Translations under genes and position numbers: made by a program
Notes under the pieces: model-generated
Seen by the model: only the letters and a program-made list of their open reading frames with translations
The model's database searches: none
What the model was told of the DNA's origin: nothing
NCBI RefSeq assembly: GCF_012910885.1
Contig: NZ_WTVM01000010.1
Coordinates: forward strand, 1-48,422
Origin: Azoarcus taiwanensis
GTDB lineage: Bacteria > Pseudomonadota > Gammaproteobacteria > Burkholderiales > Rhodocyclaceae
Reading direction: 5' to 3'
DNA: 48,422 nucleotides
Shown here: positions 8,779-19,805 of the stretch, in pieces
Position numbering within the stretch: the first letter of the stretch is position 1
Layout of the letters: each line of letters starts with the position of its first letter

Positions 8779-9128
8779 CGACGCATGCCGGAATCACGGC
8801 AGGCAGCTTCTCGGCACGTTGGCCAAGACCGCGGTCTGGCCAACGGGTCGTCAGGCGGACGCTGAACGTCGCGGTCGCTCTGTTCAGCCTTGCAATGGTC
8901 AAATTCGACAAGTGGGCGGTCTGCAGGACCAATCGAATTGCCCGCTGAGTCCCGCAGCAAGCGGCCTGATTCCGTTGACGACTCAGCGAGATGCAACACA
9001 ACTCGAACGTTGAAGTTGCACCGTTCTCTTGGGCAATGGGGCCGGACGGCTCAGGGGGAAAAGCGGGTCTCGCTGCGGATGGCGTGCTCGGCAGCGCTTC
9101 ACGCGGAGTCTGGGATGCGTGGCAATGA
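8779..9128. other. 350-base gap downstream of the DUF2789 gene
   Basis: No protein gene is supported. The gap begins with a strong imperfect palindrome (8817-8845). The remainder, up to the tRNA-Ser CCA end, shows no integrase remnant and no duplicated tRNA end. Confidence 0.5.
8817..8845 (+). terminator. Long palindrome after the DUF2789 gene, probable terminator
   Basis: The arms CGTTGGCCA and TGGCCAACG enclose GACCGCGGTC with a single bulged A, giving a nearly perfect 29-base hairpin. It lacks a T run, so it is either a factor-dependent terminator or a protein-binding palindrome. Confidence 0.45.
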
Positions 9129-9221
9129 TGGCGGAGAGGGCGGGATTCGAACCCGCGTGCCAGGTTTCCCTGACCATCCGATTTCGAGTCGGCGCCGTTA
9201 TGACCACTTCGGTACCTCTCC
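9129..9221 (-). tRNA. tRNA-Ser (anticodon CGA)
   Basis: On the minus strand the 5' arm GGAGAGG pairs with CCTCTCC, followed by discriminator G and an encoded CCA. The anticodon loop is CTCGAAA on a CCGA/TCGG stem, giving anticodon CGA for codon TCG. A long variable arm (TGGTCAGGGAAACCTGGCA) and the T arm GGGTTCGAATCCC confirm a class II serine tRNA of 93 nt. Confidence 0.96.
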
Positions 9222-9295
9222 GGACCCGGCAGCAACCGGGAGCGCGAATTATACGCAGATGATTCGCGCACCACAACGCCAATCGGCGCTCACCT

Positions 9296-9664
9296 TCATG
9301 CGGCGTCGGTCTTGGTCATCCGTGGCAGAAATTCCTCATAGGCGCGGATCGCCTCGGCGGCATACATGAGTGTCGGACCACCGCCCATATAGGCACAGAC
9401 CTCGAGCGTCTCGACGAGCTGCTCGCGGGTCACGCCGAGCTTGATCAGGGCTTTCACGTGAAAACCGATGCAGGCATCGCAGCGCGAGGAAACACCGATG
9501 GCGAGTGCGATCAACTCTTTCTGCAGCGCAGAGAGACTACCCTCCTTCAGTGCGGCGGCGGACATTGCGCCGAAACCGGCCATGGTATCTGGCGCCTCCT
9601 TTCGCAAAGTGCCGAGGGCCTTGGATACGTCGGTGGTGATCTGAACGAATGACTTGCCGGACAT
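9296..9664 (-). CDS. AhpD-like carboxymuconolactone decarboxylase-family protein
   Basis: Protein of 122 residues from the alkylhydroperoxidase AhpD superfamily. It carries the redox pair in SSRCDACIGFHVKALIKLG (CxxC followed by the conserved His two residues on) and the C-terminal GGGPTLMYAAEAIRAYEEF helix, as in AhpD-type peroxidatic proteins rather than true 4-carboxymuconolactone decarboxylases. It is likely a small thiol peroxidase or reductase that forms oligomers. The gene is monocistronic. An AT-rich inverted repeat sits just upstream of its start. Confidence 0.88.
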   Translation of the reverse strand: MSGKSFVQITTDVSKALGTLRKEAPDTMAGFGAMSAAALKEGSLSALQKELIALAIGVSSRCDACIGFHVKALIKLGVTREQLVETLEVCAYMGGGPTLMYAAEAIRAYEEFLPRMTKTDAA

Positions 9665-9682
9665 CTCTAAATCTCAGTAGTT

Positions 9683-9701
9683 GGTGATTTGCTAAATTAC
9701 C
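9683..9701 (-). promoter_or_regulatory. Inverted repeat upstream of the AhpD-like gene, candidate operator
   Basis: GGTGATTT, spacer gct, AAATTACC. The arms match at 7 of 8 positions. The site is AT-rich in a GC-rich region and lies about 18-37 bases before the start codon, where a regulator would block transcription. The binding protein is unknown. Confidence 0.4.
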
Positions 9702-9774
9702 ACCGAAATGCGCAGACTGTCATTGCTTCAGATCAACACCCGCGTCGATCGAACCCCGTTGTGGAGGTAGAAGC

Positions 9775-10100
9775 TACAATGAACGGGCGCTGTTCGCGGC
9801 TTACGGCACTCTTGCACATGACGGAAGCGCCTCCACTACCTGTGGGAGCCGCGTGAGCGGCGAATGGGGCGTGGTGGAGCGCTCGGGGGTTGAACACGCG
9901 CAAGGCTTCGCGGCTTACGCCGCTCCTACAGGTGATGAAAGCGCCTTCCACTGCCTGGGGGAGCCGCGTTAGCGGCGAATGGGGCGTGGTGGAGCGCTCG
10001 GGGGTTGAACACGCGCAAGGCTTCGCGGCTTACGCCGCTCCTACAGGTGATGGAAGCGCCTTCCGCTGCCTGGGGGAGCCGCGTGAGCGGCGAATGGGAC
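9775..10100. repeat. Tandem 115-base REPIN-type repeats (about 2.8 copies)
   Basis: A unit of 114-115 bases recurs; the marker CGAATGGG stands at 9861, 9976 and 10091. Units two and three are nearly identical and the first is degraded. Each unit contains two REP-like hairpins in inverted orientation: GCCGC-GTGA-GCGGC (GTTA in the middle copy) and GCGGC-TTAC-GCCGC. Both are followed by CGAA on their own strand and preceded by CCTGxxGGAGC. The tract lies between the AhpD-like gene and serS and begins right at the serS stop. No RAYT transposase gene is present in the window. Confidence 0.85.
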
Positions 10101-10103
10101 GGG

Positions 10104-11417
<1,314 letters not shown>

Positions 11418-11653
11418 TCAAGAACATGAGCCGGTTTGCGCAGAATCAGTTTGAAACCCGTTACGCAAGTGCACGCAGGCACTAGTTTACCGGGGAGCCG
11501 CCCATTGCGTCCAAGCGACTGATTATATTCCTGAAATCAATCGCTTCCGGACTGATGATGCCGACATTTCATTGGCACGGCGCGCGCACGGCTTCTAAGC
11601 TTGAAGTGACAAGGTGCGACATTGAATCGCACACACATCGGAGGAGCGCCGGC

Positions 11654-11917
11654 ATGTTGTCAATGAAGGACTGTCTCGACTATTGTGACCTCACAGACGA
11701 GGAGATTGAACTCATCGCGGAACACGAGGAGATCCCCGACGTCGCCGCAGCGCAACTGGCCTGCGGACTCGTTCAGACCACCGAGGGCGTGATACTCCTG
11801 ACCCAGTACATGCAGGAACTGGCCGAACGGGCGGTTATTCGCGGTGACTGCGCGCGTGCCGAACACGTGATGCGGGTGTGGCAGCGCTTCATGGCGGACC
11901 ATCCCGTCAGCCATTGA
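11654..11917 (+). CDS. Small acidic protein of unknown function
   Basis: I do not recognise a named family. The start at 11654 (MLSMKDCLDYCDLTDEEIEL) is chosen because GGAGGAG lies seven bases upstream, although the frame is open from 11555. The product has 87 residues and is helical and acidic at its N-terminus, with CLDYCDLTDEEI, IAEHEEIPDVAAAQLACGL and a C-terminal YMQELAERAVIRGDCARAEH. There is no signal peptide or membrane segment. It converges on rarA with a seven-base gap. The pattern looks like a conserved single-domain protein rather than a chance frame. Confidence 0.7.
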   Translation: MLSMKDCLDYCDLTDEEIELIAEHEEIPDVAAAQLACGLVQTTEGVILLTQYMQELAERAVIRGDCARAEHVMRVWQRFMADHPVSH

Positions 11918-11924
11918 GTGCTGT

Positions 11925-13238
11925 TCATCGACGACGAGCAGCATCCTTGTCCAGTTCACGAAGCTGCACCAGCTTTTCGCGGATCCGGACTTCCATGCCT
12001 CGATCGACCGGTCGGTACCAGCCCGGCTCCTCCATCCCCTCGGGGAGATAGGATTCGCCGGCTGCGTACCCGCCCGGTTCGTCTTGAGCGTAGCGATAGG
12101 CTTCGCCATAGCCCAACTCCTTCATCAGCCGGGTCGGCGCGTTCCGCAGATGAAGCGGCACCGGTCGTGAGCCATCCTTCGCAATAAAGGCGCGCGCGGC
12201 ATTGTAGGCCTTGTATACGGCGTTCGATTTCGCTGCACAGGCCATGAACACCACCGCCTCGGCGAGCGCCAGTTCGCCCTCGGGCGACCCCAGACGCTCA
12301 TAAGCGGCACACGCATTCAGCGCAATCTCGAGCGCACGGGGGTCTGCAAGGCCAATGTCCTCGCTCGCCATCCGAACCAGCCTGCGCCCAAGATAGGCGC
12401 CATCCGCCCCGCCATCGAGCATCCGGCAAAACCAGTACAGCGCCGCGTCCGGATGCGAGCCGCGCACTGCCTTATGCAAGGCCGAGATCTGGTCGTAGAA
12501 GGCCTCGCCCCCCTTGTCGAAGCGCCGCAGCTTGCTCGCCAGTGCCTCGTCCAGAAACTCGGCCGTAACCGGATCGACCCCGGCGGTGCTTGCCGCCACC
12601 TGCACCTGCTCCACAAGGTTCAGCAAACGCCGCGCGTCGCCGTCGGCGAAACCGATCAAGCGTTCGCGTGCAGACTCGTCGAAGCGCAGAGTCGGGCAGG
12701 CGACCTCACGTGCGCGCTCAAAGAGCGCCGCCATCGCGGCCTCGTCGAGCGACTCGAGCACATAGACCGAAGCGCGTGACAGCAGCGCGGAGTTGACTTC
12801 GAACGAGGGATTCTCGGTCGTTGCCCCTATCAGCGTGACCAGGCCTTGCTCGACGTAGGGCAGAAAGGCGTCCTGCTGCGCCTTGTTGAAGCGGTGCACC
12901 TCGTCGACGAACAGTATCGTGTGCCGGCCGCGAGCCTGCGCCGCCCGCGCATCATCGATGGCGGCGCGGATATCCTTGACGCCGGAGAACACCGCGGACA
13001 AGGCGATGAACTCGGCATCGAACGCGCGCGCCATCAATCTTGCGAGTGTCGTCTTGCCAACGCCGGGCGGCCCCCAGAGGATCATCGAATGCAGCTTGCC
13101 CGACTCGAAGGCAAGTCGCAGCGGCTTGCCCTGGCCGAGCAGATGGTGCTGGCCGAAGACTTCGTCCAAAGCTTTCGGACGCATCCGCTCGGCCAGCGGC
13201 ACGTCCGATGTGGCAGCCGATTCGAAGAGGTCAGCCAT
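11925..13238 (-). CDS. rarA: Replication-associated recombination protein A (AAA+ ATPase)
   Basis: AAA+ clamp-loader-like ATPase of 437 residues (MgsA/Mgs1/WRNIP1 family) that acts at stalled replication forks. It begins with the conserved PLAERMRPKALDEVFGQHHL. The Walker A is GPPGVGKTTLARLM, the Walker B is ILFVDEVHRFNKAQQDAF, and the sensor region is LIGATTENPSFEVNSALLSR. The C-terminal half (AAKSNAVYKAYNAARAFI) is the tetramerisation region of the family. The stop lies 12 bases before lolA on the same strand's upstream side, consistent with an ftsK-lolA-rarA operon. Confidence 0.97.
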   Translation of the reverse strand: MADLFESAATSDVPLAERMRPKALDEVFGQHHLLGQGKPLRLAFESGKLHSMILWGPPGVGKTTLARLMARAFDAEFIALSAVFSGVKDIRAAIDDARAAQARGRHTILFVDEVHRFNKAQQDAFLPYVEQGLVTLIGATTENPSFEVNSALLSRASVYVLESLDEAAMAALFERAREVACPTLRFDESARERLIGFADGDARRLLNLVEQVQVAASTAGVDPVTAEFLDEALASKLRRFDKGGEAFYDQISALHKAVRGSHPDAALYWFCRMLDGGADGAYLGRRLVRMASEDIGLADPRALEIALNACAAYERLGSPEGELALAEAVVFMACAAKSNAVYKAYNAARAFIAKDGSRPVPLHLRNAPTRLMKELGYGEAYRYAQDEPGGYAAGESYLPEGMEEPGWYRPVDRGMEVRIREKLVQLRELDKDAARRR

Positions 13239-13250
13239 GCCCGGGCAGGT

Positions 13251-13880
13251 TCAGTCGCCGATGACGTCCGCCCCTTCCGGCGGAACGAAGCGGAAGAACT
13301 CAGGCGCGCGCTGCACGCCGAGTTGAATCGAGACGAAGTCGATCGTCGTCGTCTGGCCGAAGTGATCGCGCAACTCCATGCGCATCAACATGTCGCCTGA
13401 CAGCCCCATGCGCATGAACTCGAAGCTCGCATCGGCCTGGCGCGGCGTCGCGCGCACCCAGACGAGGTCTTCCGCCACGCCTTCGTCCACGAGCTCGAAA
13501 GCCTCCTCCAGCGCGCCCTCCCCCGCCAGGATCGCTGCCGGCGTGCTGCCGAGGGCATCATCGAGCACCTTCACCGTGACCTGATTGAGATCTTCGTCCC
13601 AGATCCACAGGCGCCCGCCGTCGCTGACCAGCAACTGCGGGTACGGAGCATCGACCAACCAGCGGAAACGGCCCGGACGTTCGAACGCGAAGCTGCCGCT
13701 CGACAACTGGGGCCGGCGCGCGGCACCGGAAACCACGATTTGTTCGAAATGGCCTTCCGCGCTCCCGGCCTGAGCGATGAAACGCTGCAACTGGGCAATG
13801 CCGTCGTCGGCAGCACTCACCGCGGCACTCAGCGAGAGGCTGAAAAAAAACGCCGCCGTGCGGCGCAGGAGTCGGTTCAT
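13251..13880 (-). CDS. lolA: Outer-membrane lipoprotein carrier protein LolA
   Basis: Periplasmic chaperone of 209 residues that shuttles lipoproteins from LolCDE to the outer membrane. The signal peptide covers about residues 1-23 (LLRRTAAFFFSLSLSAAVSA). The mature part shows the LolA features AEGHFEQIV, SGSFAFERPGRFRW, YPQLLVSDGGRLWIWDEDLN and a C-terminal GADVIGD. Its start overlaps the ftsK stop by one base (TGATG), which indicates translational coupling. Confidence 0.96.
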   Translation of the reverse strand: MNRLLRRTAAFFFSLSLSAAVSAADDGIAQLQRFIAQAGSAEGHFEQIVVSGAARRPQLSSGSFAFERPGRFRWLVDAPYPQLLVSDGGRLWIWDEDLNQVTVKVLDDALGSTPAAILAGEGALEEAFELVDEGVAEDLVWVRATPRQADASFEFMRMGLSGDMLMRMELRDHFGQTTTIDFVSIQLGVQRAPEFFRFVPPEGADVIGD

Positions 13881-16171
13881 CAGTCGCCTTCCTTGGGGGG
13901 CACGATCACCTCGCGGTTGCCGTTGGTGCCCATTGCCGAAACCAGTCCGGACCGCTCCATCTGCTCGATCAGGCGCGCTGCGCGGTTGTAGCCGATGCGC
14001 AGATGGCGCTGAACCAGCGAGATCGACGGACGCCGGGTCTTGAGTACGACTTCGACCGCCTGATCGTACAAAGGATCCGCTTCGCCATCGCCATTTTCAC
14101 CGCCTCCGCCTAACGCGCCGCCGTCGAGCTCGTCTTCGGCGGCCGAGAGAATCCCTTCGACGTAATCGGGGGGGCCGCTCTGCTTGAGATGATCGACCAC
14201 CTTGTGCACCTCGTCATCGGCGACGAAGGCACCATGCACACGCAGGGGCAAACCGGTGCCCGGTGGCAGATACAGCATGTCACCCATTCCCAGCAGGGTC
14301 TCGGCGCCCATCTGGTCGAGGATGGTGCGCGAATCGATCTTGGACGACACCTGGAAGGCGATCCGCGTCGGGATGTTGGCCTTGATCAGGCCGGTGATGA
14401 CATCCACCGACGGACGCTGGGTGGCGAGAATCAGATGAATGCCGGCCGCTCTCGCTTTCTGCGCGAGTCGTGCGATCAGCTCCTCGACCTTCTTGCCGAC
14501 CACCATCATCATGTCGGCCAGCTCGTCCACCACCACCACGATGTGCGGCAGCGTATCCAGCGGCTCGGGATTCTCCGGGCTGATCGTGAACGGGTTGGTC
14601 AGGGGCTTCTCGGCCTTTTGCGCATCGAGCACCGCCTTGTTATAGCCAGCCAGATTTCGCACCCCGACCGCAGCCATCAGCTTGTAGCGCTTCTCCATCT
14701 CTGCCACGCACCAGTTCAGCGCATTGGCCGCGTGCTTCATGTCGGTCACCACCGGTGCCAGCAGATGCGGAATCCCCTCGTAGATCGACAGTTCGAGCAT
14801 TTTGGGGTCGACCATGATCATCCGCACCTTGGACGGATCGGCCTTGTACACCAACGAGAGGATCATCGCGTTGATACCGACCGACTTGCCCGAGCCGGTG
14901 GTACCGGCAACCAGCAGATGGGGCATCTTGGCCAGATCGGCAACGACCGGCTGACCCCCGATGTCCTTACCCAGCGCAACAGTGAGCGACGAACTCATTG
15001 CATGGTAGGCCTTGGAGCCGAGAATCTCGGACAGGCGCACCATCTGGCGCTTGGGATTGGGCAACTCGAAGGCCATGCATGACTTGCCGGGCACTGTCTC
15101 GACCACCCGGATCGACACCAGCGAAAGCGCCCGCGCGAGATCCTTGCTCAGATTCACCACCTGGCTGCCTTTGACGCCTACAGCCGGCTCGATCTCATAG
15201 CGGGTTACCACCGGGCCAGGATAGGCCGCAACCACCTTGACCTCGACCCCGAAGTCGGCGAGCTTGGTCTCGATCAGACGTGATGTGAACTCAAGCGATT
15301 CGGCCGACGGCGGCTCGACGTCGTCACTGGGCTGGTCGAGCAGCGCAAGTGGCGGTGGCGCGCCTTCGGCCAACTCGGTGAACAAGGTCTGCTGGCGCTC
15401 CTTCTCGATCCGCTCGGACTTCGGCACGACTGCGACTGCAGGTTCGATGCGCAGCGGCGCCGATGGCTTCTCGACGGACTTCTTGCGCTTTGTCTCGACC
15501 ACCGCCTCACGCTTCTGAGCCAGGGCCTTGCCTGCCCTCCGGTCCTGCCACTTGTACCAGGCAGCCTGGGTCGACAGCCATGCGGACTCTATCAGGCCGC
15601 CTAACCGCTCGACGACCGACAGCCATGAGATGCCCGAGAACAGGCTGAGCCCCGACGCAACCAAGGCGATGAGCAAGAGCGTTCCGCCAGTGAAACCGAA
15701 GTAGCTCTTGATCAGTTTCCCCAACTCGATTCCGACCAAACCGCCGGGAGCGAGCGGCACACTGGCTCCGTGCGAGTGAAAGCGCAGTGCCTCGAGGGCA
15801 CTGCTGGCGAGCAGGACGACGACAAAGCCGGAGAGAATGATGAAGAAGGAGCGCTTGTCGGCCTTCAGCTCGTGGCGCAGGCGGCGGAAGCCCCACACCA
15901 GGCCGTAACCGAGAAAAATCACCCACCACCATGCCGAAACCCCGAACAGGTAGTAAAGCAGGTCGGCCAGCCAGGCACCGAATCGCCCTCCGGGGTTGGA
16001 CACCCGAGCCACCTCGGCGGCGTGCGACCAGCCGGGGTCCGCCTCGTTGTAGCCGAGAAGAACCAGCCCGACATAGAGCGACATGACGCCGAGAATCAGC
16101 CAGCGGGCCTCCTGCAGCAGCAGGGAGATCTTCTCGGGCAACGGTTGGGAGCGTGCAGGGTTACGTGGCAA
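13880..16171 (-). CDS. ftsK: DNA translocase FtsK
   Basis: Septal DNA pump of 763 residues, shorter than E. coli FtsK because the long Pro/Gln linker is absent. There are four N-terminal membrane segments (about residues 20-185), a short charged linker, the alpha/beta RecA-like motor with Walker [17 protein letters not shown] and Walker [16 protein letters not shown], and the gamma winged helix ([20 protein letters not shown] ... [11 protein letters not shown]) that reads KOPS sites and activates XerCD. The start [14 protein letters not shown] is the only sensible one. It heads the ftsK-lolA-rarA transcription unit. Confidence 0.97.
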   Translation of the reverse strand: MPRNPARSQPLPEKISLLLQEARWLILGVMSLYVGLVLLGYNEADPGWSHAAEVARVSNPGGRFGAWLADLLYYLFGVSAWWWVIFLGYGLVWGFRRLRHELKADKRSFFIILSGFVVVLLASSALEALRFHSHGASVPLAPGGLVGIELGKLIKSYFGFTGGTLLLIALVASGLSLFSGISWLSVVERLGGLIESAWLSTQAAWYKWQDRRAGKALAQKREAVVETKRKKSVEKPSAPLRIEPAVAVVPKSERIEKERQQTLFTELAEGAPPPLALLDQPSDDVEPPSAESLEFTSRLIETKLADFGVEVKVVAAYPGPVVTRYEIEPAVGVKGSQVVNLSKDLARALSLVSIRVVETVPGKSCMAFELPNPKRQMVRLSEILGSKAYHAMSSSLTVALGKDIGGQPVVADLAKMPHLLVAGTTGSGKSVGINAMILSLVYKADPSKVRMIMVDPKMLELSIYEGIPHLLAPVVTDMKHAANALNWCVAEMEKRYKLMAAVGVRNLAGYNKAVLDAQKAEKPLTNPFTISPENPEPLDTLPHIVVVVDELADMMMVVGKKVEELIARLAQKARAAGIHLILATQRPSVDVITGLIKANIPTRIAFQVSSKIDSRTILDQMGAETLLGMGDMLYLPPGTGLPLRVHGAFVADDEVHKVVDHLKQSGPPDYVEGILSAAEDELDGGALGGGGENGDGEADPLYDQAVEVVLKTRRPSISLVQRHLRIGYNRAARLIEQMERSGLVSAMGTNGNREVIVPPKEGD

Positions 16172-16268
16172 CGTCAGTGCGGGTTCTACCCGATGAAAAG
16201 CGAATGCCCGGGATTATAGAGGATGGGCAACCGCGCCGTATGCTACAGACTGCAAGCGCGACAAACGC

Positions 16269-16940
16269 TCAGAGTTCCTGAAGACGCTCACGAAGGATGA
16301 TTCCGTGATCGGTCTCCTCGATCAGCCCTTGCAGGCTGAGGTCCTTCATTACGCGGCTGACCATCTCGCGCGAGGCGCCGATCATCTTGGCGATGTCCTG
16401 CTTGGTGATCTTGCTCACCACCAGCGACTGGCCGTTGACCTCTTCCGACATCTCGATGAGCAGCCGCGCCACACGACCGTAGACGTCCATCAGTGCCAGG
16501 CTCTCGATCTTGCGGTCGGCATTGCGCAGTCGATCGGCAAGATTGCACATCATGCGCCAGGCGACTTCAAAGTTGTCGTGCATCAGGTGGCGGAAATCGC
16601 TCTTCGACAACATGATCAGGTCGGACGGCATGACTGACACGACCGAGGCGGAGCGTGGATGCTCGCCGAAGATACCCATCTCGCCGAAAAGCTCGCCCTG
16701 CCCCAGGATGCTGAGAATGACCTCGCGCCCGTTCTCGTCGCTGACCACGACCTTGAGACTGCCGGTGAGCACGAAGTAGACGTAGTCGGTGCGATCCCCG
16801 GCATGCACCACCGCCTGACCGCGGGGGAAACGTCGCATGACCGCGGACTGGGCAACCGCGTTCAGAGTGGCGTCCGCCAAGCCCTGGAACAGCGGGAAGG
16901 TTTTCAATGCGGTCGTCGATACTGTGGACGTCTGGGTCAT
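16269..16940 (-). CDS. Crp/Fnr-family transcriptional regulator
   Basis: Regulator of 223 residues. The cyclic-nucleotide-binding beta roll spans about residues 18-135 (HAGDRTDYVYFVLTGSLKVV, LFGEMGIFGEHPRSASV), with a dimer helix to about 165 and a C-terminal winged HTH (ISKITKQDIAKMIGASREMVSRV is represented here by VSKITKQDIAKMIGASREMV). There is no N-terminal cysteine cluster, so it is not an oxygen-sensing Fnr; a cAMP/Crp-like ligand is likely. The start at 16940 is chosen because GGAGG precedes it by four bases; the frame extends to 17018. The gene lies between ftsK and the divergent trxB. Confidence 0.9.
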   Translation of the reverse strand: MTQTSTVSTTALKTFPLFQGLADATLNAVAQSAVMRRFPRGQAVVHAGDRTDYVYFVLTGSLKVVVSDENGREVILSILGQGELFGEMGIFGEHPRSASVVSVMPSDLIMLSKSDFRHLMHDNFEVAWRMMCNLADRLRNADRKIESLALMDVYGRVARLLIEMSEEVNGQSLVVSKITKQDIAKMIGASREMVSRVMKDLSLQGLIEETDHGIILRERLQEL

Positions 16941-18232
<1,292 letters not shown>

Positions 18233-18271
18233 GCGGACAGATCGATGGCCGCAACCGTGACGATGTGAGCG

Positions 18272-19309
18272 ATGCGGGCCAGGCGCGGGACAGCGGACGA
18301 CGCTCACAAGGCACTGGCCGAGTTGCGCAAGCAACTCGGCCAGCATCCACATCGCAAGCGTCACGCAAGCACCGCATCCGGGCTCGCCAAGGACACCGGC
18401 TCACCCTCTTCAGCCCCTTCCGAAGAGGACGCTGCAGTACTTCTGCGCAAGAGTCTGGGCGAGATCAAACCAATTCGGGACTCGGGGCGTGCCGAACTCG
18501 AAGCACCAAAGCCTGCACCGCTTCCGCGCCGCAAGGACGAACCCGAGCCTCCGTCCGGAGAAGAGGACGACCGAGCGCCTCCGCAAACCGACGACGCTCT
18601 GTTTCAGGCCATGTTCAGTGATGTGACGCCATTGCGCACCGCGTCCCGCGCGGCACTGGATCAACGACGCGGCAGCATGCCACAAGCGCGTGAGCAGGAA
18701 ACTTTGAGCGGATTCGAAGCCGACCCGCCGGCGCCACGACTACCATCATCTGCCGATGATCTGGATGCGGCAGCGCTGTTAGCGCTCGCCTTCCGAGGCA
18801 CCCGGACCTTAGGCAAAGTCGATCGGGCATTGCTCGACCGGCCGGCCCCGCTTCCCGAGCCACGTCAACGCGAGCAGGACGAACAGGCGGCGCTGCAGGA
18901 AACCCTTCATGCGCCGGTCAGCCTCGAGGATCGCCTGGAAACCGGTGAGGAAGCCGCCTTTATCCGGACCGGACTACCGCGCAGGGTGCTCACCGACCTG
19001 CGTCGCGGGCGCTGGGTGCGTCAGGCCGAACTCGACCTGCACGGGCTGAACCGTGACGAGGCACGCAGCGCGTTGGTCGCCTTTCTGAACAACTGCCTGC
19101 TTCGCGGTCATCGCTGCGTACGCATCATCCACGGCAAGGGGCTGGGTTCGCCCGGCCGCCAGTCGATTCTCAAACAGCTGTCACGCGGTTGGCTCGCCCA
19201 GCGCGACGAGATCCTCGCCTTCTGCCAGGCCAGCCCGCATCAGGGAGGGAGCGGTGCGTTGATGGTGTTGATCCGCGGGCAGAGTCCAGAGCGCCGTCGC
19301 GGCGACTGA
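18272..19309 (+). CDS. Smr (MutS2-type) domain protein
   Basis: Protein of 345 residues with a C-terminal Smr domain (about residues 250-340): LDLHGLNRDEARSALVAFL, RCVRIIHGKGLGSPGRQSIL and ALMVLIRG, the DxH and HGxG motifs of the putative nuclease/RNA-binding fold. The N-terminal 230 residues are acidic, proline-rich and probably disordered, with three degenerate copies of a short motif (LRKSLGEIKPIRDSGRAEL, FSDVTPLRTASRAALD, FRGTRTLGKVDRALLD). Usually one such copy precedes the Smr domain. The gene starts 40 bases after trxB and may be co-transcribed, but its own Shine-Dalgarno is weak. Confidence 0.88.
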   Translation: MRARRGTADDAHKALAELRKQLGQHPHRKRHASTASGLAKDTGSPSSAPSEEDAAVLLRKSLGEIKPIRDSGRAELEAPKPAPLPRRKDEPEPPSGEEDDRAPPQTDDALFQAMFSDVTPLRTASRAALDQRRGSMPQAREQETLSGFEADPPAPRLPSSADDLDAAALLALAFRGTRTLGKVDRALLDRPAPLPEPRQREQDEQAALQETLHAPVSLEDRLETGEEAAFIRTGLPRRVLTDLRRGRWVRQAELDLHGLNRDEARSALVAFLNNCLLRGHRCVRIIHGKGLGSPGRQSILKQLSRGWLAQRDEILAFCQASPHQGGSGALMVLIRGQSPERRRGD

Positions 19310-19345
19310 GCCACCGGCACGGCGCCCCCGCAGGCTGGTCGCCGT

Positions 19346-19714
<369 letters not shown>

Positions 19715-19805
19715 TCAGCGTGTCGCGGGCACGACCCGTGATCTGCGCTGTCGAGCGCACAAGCGACATGACTGCAGGGATTGCCCCGATGCCTTGTCGC
19801 CCGGC

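Noticed and set aside
8846-9128. Integration site next to tRNA-Ser
   Set aside because: No integrase, no duplicated tRNA 3' end and no foreign genes were seen on either side.
9775-10100. CRISPR array
   Set aside because: The repeated unit is 115 bases long, with no short constant repeat separated by unique spacers and no cas genes. The internal inverted pairs identify REP-type repeats.
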